This document shows positions 6,254-9,021 of a stretch of DNA of 9,021 nucleotides, one piece after another. The position numbers were made by a program, and so were the translations under genes. Origin of the DNA: JAWOHX01 sp046484975 (GTDB lineage: Bacteria; Bacillota; Clostridia; DUPQ01); the NCBI GenBank assembly GCA_046484975.1, contig JAWOHX010000143.1:1-9021 (forward strand), in the 5' to 3' direction. The notes beneath the pieces were generated by a model, which worked only from the letters and a program-made list of their open reading frames with translations, was not told the origin of the DNA and ran no database searches. Each line of letters starts with the position of its first letter. The first letter of the stretch is position 1.

Positions 6254-7945
6254 TCACTGGATCTTCACGCCGATTATTTTCTGGCTCCTGGTACCCACGA
6301 CGATCATGTTGTTGTATACAGCCGGTGTGCCTTCAATGATGCCTCCGGTGTCCAGGACATCAAGAACCTCACCGGTCAGGCCGTCAAGCAGGGTCATCCT
6401 TGAACCCGTGTCGCACTGGATGAGATAGGCATTGCCATCCTTGTCATATATTGTGGCAGGAGAACTCCAGGAGTAGCTTGACATACTGTGGCTCCATACC
6501 ATGTCTCCGCTGTTTTTATCGTAGGCAATAAGCTGGCCGGATTCCGTGCCTGCACCGGTTCTGGCGATGGTGAAGATCACCAGGTGGTCGATGGAGAACT
6601 TGCCCACCACCGGAGTGGCGAGAACGCCGCCGTTGATTCCGGGATTAAAATAGCACCGAACTTTGTTTTCCCAGATCAGCTGACCTGTCAGGGCATTGAA
6701 TTTCCGGATGAAACTGAATCCGTCCTCCCGTTTGAGCTCAAGCTCTGTTCCGGAGTAAAGATACACGTTTGTCTCGTCAATGACATCCAGGACAATGCTG
6801 CTGTCCGCATCGTCCAACACATCATAAACCCATACTGGTTTCATGGTGTTGAGGTCCACGCAATGCATTAGACCTCCATTGTCGGTAAAATAGACGAAAT
6901 TCTTGAAGACAGCGGGGGAGTTCTCTATCCCCAGTGTATTCCCGAAAGGCTGTACATAATGGAACCGGGTAATATCGGGGTCCACTGTGATGGACTGGCT
7001 TGTGATGTCAAAGGATGTATTGAGTTTCATACTGTACAACAGCCCGTTCTCGCCTCCCTGTATCATGGTGTCGGTGTGTCTGTCGATGATGGCGGAGGAA
7101 TCGAAGGCAGCCCAGTTTCGCGAGGCCCTGGAATCAATGCCGTCCAGAAAAAAGAGCTGTGTGTTGTCAATCAGGCTGTAGATGTAATAACCCATTTTCC
7201 CGAATGTTCTTCCGTTTTGGTTGTATCCCTGTCCGAAATAGAGGAGGGGATACCCCCTGGGGTCTATGGTGACACTTCCCTTGATGGGAAAACGGATGTC
7301 TATATGGGGACGGGTGGTCTTCCCGGAATGCAGGTCAAGGAAATGCACTTTCCCGTCCAGGGCTCCATAAATGACCTCCACCGTGGCATTGCTGTCCCTG
7401 TACATGGGATGCATGTTCATGATCCGCTGGACTTCCGGTGACCATTTGACAATGGCGGGCTGGCCTGTCCAGCCAACGCCTGACCAGCTGTCGATGTTCC
7501 CGATGCCGTACTCCCAGATAAGGGACAGCTTTTTTTCCTGGATCTCAGGGAACCCATAGGAGGATGTGTTCCTGTAATTGCTCCCCCTGAAGGTGGTTAT
7601 GCCCTGGAGCAGGGAATAGGCGTCCTCGGAATCAAAAACCACATTCTGGCTGATTTCCCTGACACTGGTCAGATCCGGCAGATAAACCGTATAGGAATAC
7701 CCATCAAGATACATTGGCATGGCAGGCCTGTGTATGAGCAGTTTGGAAGAGTCGAAAGGAATGAAGTTTTCCACATAGGGGATTCTGGCTTCATCAGGCT
7801 TTTTGATGTTGACATCCTCGCCACCCTTGATGTGTCCGCCACCGTACAAAGATTCCCAGTTGAGCAGCCGGTCGGTGACAAACTGGCATCCGACGGAGGA
7901 AAAGAAAATTGAAACAAATAATAGTAATAAAAGTATTTTTTTCAT
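6254..7945 (-). CDS. Predicted lipoprotein with PQQ-like beta-propeller
   Basis: A 563-residue surface protein of unknown specific function. MKK plus a hydrophobic stretch (4-15) and SSVGC with C20 form a lipoprotein signal peptide; serine at -3 is less usual than Leu/Val but allowed by the general lipobox pattern. After a polar linker (about 21-110), TTFRGSNYRNTSSYG (117-131) is the entry motif common in such propellers. Degenerate blades follow, each with a D/N-x-x-(T/S)G-type turn near a Trp strand: FLDLHSGKT 202-210, CVDLNTMKPVWVYD 362-375, KFNALTGQLIWE 415-426, AYDKNSGDMVWS 474-485, LDGLTGEVLD 520-529. BamB-like scaffolding, adhesion or cofactor binding are all possible; none is shown. 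ATG 7945 is chosen because it begins the signal peptide; the frame stays open upstream to 8032 but that extension would bury it. The nearest ribosome binding site is unusually far (see 7947-7970). Confidence 0.8.
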   Translation of the reverse strand: MKKILLLLLFVSIFFSSVGCQFVTDRLLNWESLYGGGHIKGGEDVNIKKPDEARIPYVENFIPFDSSKLLIHRPAMPMYLDGYSYTVYLPDLTSVREISQNVVFDSEDAYSLLQGITTFRGSNYRNTSSYGFPEIQEKKLSLIWEYGIGNIDSWSGVGWTGQPAIVKWSPEVQRIMNMHPMYRDSNATVEVIYGALDGKVHFLDLHSGKTTRPHIDIRFPIKGSVTIDPRGYPLLYFGQGYNQNGRTFGKMGYYIYSLIDNTQLFFLDGIDSRASRNWAAFDSSAIIDRHTDTMIQGGENGLLYSMKLNTSFDITSQSITVDPDITRFHYVQPFGNTLGIENSPAVFKNFVYFTDNGGLMHCVDLNTMKPVWVYDVLDDADSSIVLDVIDETNVYLYSGTELELKREDGFSFIRKFNALTGQLIWENKVRCYFNPGINGGVLATPVVGKFSIDHLVIFTIARTGAGTESGQLIAYDKNSGDMVWSHSMSSYSWSSPATIYDKDGNAYLIQCDTGSRMTLLDGLTGEVLDVLDTGGIIEGTPAVYNNMIVVGTRSQKIIGVKIQ

Positions 7946-7946
7946 A

Positions 7947-7970
7947 TATGTTATTTTAACATAAGTCCTT
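7947..7970 (-). promoter_or_regulatory. Distant ribosome binding site and perfect palindrome before the lipoprotein start
   Basis: On the minus strand, AAGGA (7970-7966) is followed by the perfect 17-bp inverted repeat TATGTTA-AAA-TAACATA (7963-7947), then one base and ATG 7945. The ribosome binding site therefore ends 20 nt before the start, too far for normal use. Folding of the repeat would loop out 17 nt and bring the two to about 3 nt. As DNA, the same repeat could be an operator. Both readings are inference; the repeat itself is exact. Confidence 0.5.
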
Positions 7971-7984
7971 GCTTGTTTACAGAT

Positions 7985-8013
7985 ATATTTGATGAGGGAG
8001 AGGGGTGGTGCAA
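7985..8013 (-). promoter_or_regulatory. Weak candidate promoter of the lipoprotein gene
   Basis: Read on the minus strand, TTGCAC (8013-8008, 4 of 6) is followed after 17 bp by AAATAT (7990-7985, 3 of 6). Transcription would start near 7978, giving a leader of about 33 nt. The -10 is poor, so this is only a candidate, supported by its position downstream of the likely mutS2 terminator. Confidence 0.25.
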
Positions 8014-8053
8014 AAAACATATAATTAGACAAAATAAAAATTTTGTCTAATTA
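8012..8053 (-). terminator. Likely intrinsic terminator after mutS2 (14-bp perfect hairpin)
   Basis: TAATTAGACAAAAT (8022-8035) and ATTTTGTCTAATTA (8040-8053) are perfect inverted repeats of 14 bp around a 4-nt loop. On the minus strand the hairpin begins 25 nt after the mutS2 stop and is followed by TATG and a run of six T (8017-8012), as expected for a factor-independent terminator. The stem is AT-rich, with only two G-C pairs, so it may be weak. A smaller GGGG/CCCC hairpin lies just before it (about 8055-8070). The plus strand has no T-run after the hairpin, so it should act only in the mutS2 direction. Confidence 0.6.
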
Positions 8054-8078
8054 GGGGGAGTCAAAACCCCAGGAACAC

Positions 8079-9021
8079 TCAATTCAAGGTCACCACAGTG
8101 ACTCCGGTCTCCCCTTCACCGTATTTTCCCAAGCGATAGGACTGTACATGAATGTTGGTTTTCAGAATGTCATGCACTCCCGCCCTTAACGCGCCGGTTC
8201 CTTTTCCATGGATGATCTGGACTTCCATGATACCGGAAAGATATGCATCATCCAGGAAGCGTTCAATCTTGTCGCTTGCTTCATCAATGGTGTTGCCACG
8301 GATGTCAAGCTCCAGGCTGAAGTTTGGCTTTCTGACGCCATGGGACGCGGCTGGCGGCACCTTGGATTTCTCTTCCACCAATACCAGGTCGGATAACTTA
8401 ACATTCAGCTTCATAATGCCCGCCTGTACAACCAGTTCGTCACTCTTGTCGGATATTGATATAATGTTGGCATTCTGGTTCAGATGCACGATTTTCACGC
8501 AATCCCCGAGTTTTAAATCAGATTTACGTACGATGGGAAATTCCTGTTGGATCCTGACGCTTTCAAAATCGCTTTTCTGGACCAATGATTGGGCATCGTT
8601 GATCTTTTTTCTGAATTCAGCTTCTTCTCGGGCATTGCTTAAGACATGGCCGTCTTTCCGCAGTTCCTGGATCTCATCCAGGATCTCCTTGGATTGTCTG
8701 GTGGCTTTGCCAATGAGTTCCCTTGCTTCTTTTCTTGCAGCATCCAGAACCTTATTCCGTTCGTGATTCATTTTGTTGAGTTCCTTTTGGGTTTCTTCCT
8801 TCAGAAGACGGATCTCCCGGGTGTGTTCCAATGCTTTGATTTTTTCCTTTTCCATGCGTTGCCTGTCTTTTTCAAGAGAAAGAATGATTTTTTCATAGTC
8901 ATTTTGCTCGTGCTGGATGAATCTTTTGGCGTTTTCAACGATTTCATCGCCAAGCCCAAGCCTTTTTGAAATATACAAGGCATTGCTTTTTCCCGGAACA
9001 CCGATGAGAAGCCTGTATGTT
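8079..9021 (-). CDS. mutS2: MutS2 endonuclease, C-terminal part (5' end outside the window)
   Basis: MutS2 is a MutS-like ATPase with a nuclease tail, known for suppressing homologous recombination and, in Bacillus subtilis, for splitting collided ribosomes. The last 313 residues are visible. TYRLLIGVPGKSNA at the edge and ISKRLGL are typical of the end of the ATPase domain. A long charged coiled coil (about 35-125) follows, then a KOW-like segment (about 172-215), LELDIRG (236-242) and the Smr nuclease domain with HGKGTGALR (271-279). The ATPase Walker A and B motifs lie beyond 9021. The frame is open to the edge without a start codon being needed; the TTG at 8978 is internal. Near the end the sequence reads GEGETGVT (301-308), where a GEGG-x-GVT form is more usual. 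Confidence 0.95.
   Translation of the reverse strand, partial: TYRLLIGVPGKSNALYISKRLGLGDEIVENAKRFIQHEQNDYEKIILSLEKDRQRMEKEKIKALEHTREIRLLKEETQKELNKMNHERNKVLDAARKEARELIGKATRQSKEILDEIQELRKDGHVLSNAREEAEFRKKINDAQSLVQKSDFESVRIQQEFPIVRKSDLKLGDCVKIVHLNQNANIISISDKSDELVVQAGIMKLNVKLSDLVLVEEKSKVPPAASHGVRKPNFSLELDIRGNTIDEASDKIERFLDDAYLSGIMEVQIIHGKGTGALRAGVHDILKTNIHVQSYRLGKYGEGETGVTVVTLN

Noticed and set aside
7946..8032. 29-residue N-terminal extension of the lipoprotein
   Set aside because: It would place a lipoprotein signal peptide internally, and neither upstream ATG has a ribosome binding site.
8152..8766. 204-codon plus-strand open frame
   Set aside because: Antisense to the Smr and coiled-coil region of mutS2; Ser/Leu-rich mirror translation without a ribosome binding site.
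1..9021. Mobile element, CRISPR array, defence or toxin-antitoxin system
   Set aside because: No transposase, integrase, direct-repeat array, tRNA or toxin/antitoxin-like small gene pair is visible; the genes are core housekeeping plus one regulator and one lipoprotein.

Overview
The window looks like chromosomal DNA from a low-to-moderate GC member of the Bacillota (Firmicutes). Four things point there: strong GGGAGG/AAGGAG ribosome binding sites, the conserved order rplS-lepB-rbgA(ylqF)-rnhB, a Gram-positive-style single-span signal peptidase I, and a lipoprotein signal peptide on a secreted protein. An anaerobic Clostridia or Erysipelotrichia-type host is my guess. It rests on the long, human-like PurB form and the atypical aspartate aminotransferase, and is not proven.

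Layout: (1) 25-508 is a self-contained ribosomal-protein unit, with an extended -10 promoter, a folded leader that fits the L19 leader, rplS, and a strong intrinsic terminator. (2) 527-5432 is a tight plus-strand run of housekeeping genes: lepB (signal peptidase I), rbgA (50S assembly GTPase), rnhB (RNase HII), an atypical aspartate aminotransferase, and purB (adenylosuccinate lyase). Spacing is 27 bp or less after lepB, and the last pair shares an ATGA stop/start overlap. (3) 5433-6253 is a HutC/UTRA-type GntR regulator with its own good promoter and a 15-bp near-palindrome over the -10 and start site, which suggests autoregulation. (4) 6254-7945, minus strand, is a predicted lipoprotein with a PQQ-like beta-propeller. 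Its stop codon abuts the gntR stop with no base between. (5) 7946-8078 is intergenic and holds two strong inverted repeats. (6) 8079-9021, minus strand, is the C-terminal third or so of mutS2, running off the window edge.

How the genes fit together: the left side serves ribosome synthesis and assembly (L19, RbgA), export (LepB) and RNA/DNA hybrid repair (RnhB). The aminotransferase and PurB are linked through aspartate, which donates the nitrogen in the two purine steps whose adducts PurB cleaves. The GntR regulator and the lipoprotein have no identifiable partner genes here.

I do not see a mobile element, CRISPR array, tRNA, rRNA or defence system. Most of the window is ordinary core genome. 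The points worth a second look are regulatory (the palindromes at gntR and at the lipoprotein start) plus a few substitutions in otherwise conserved motifs.
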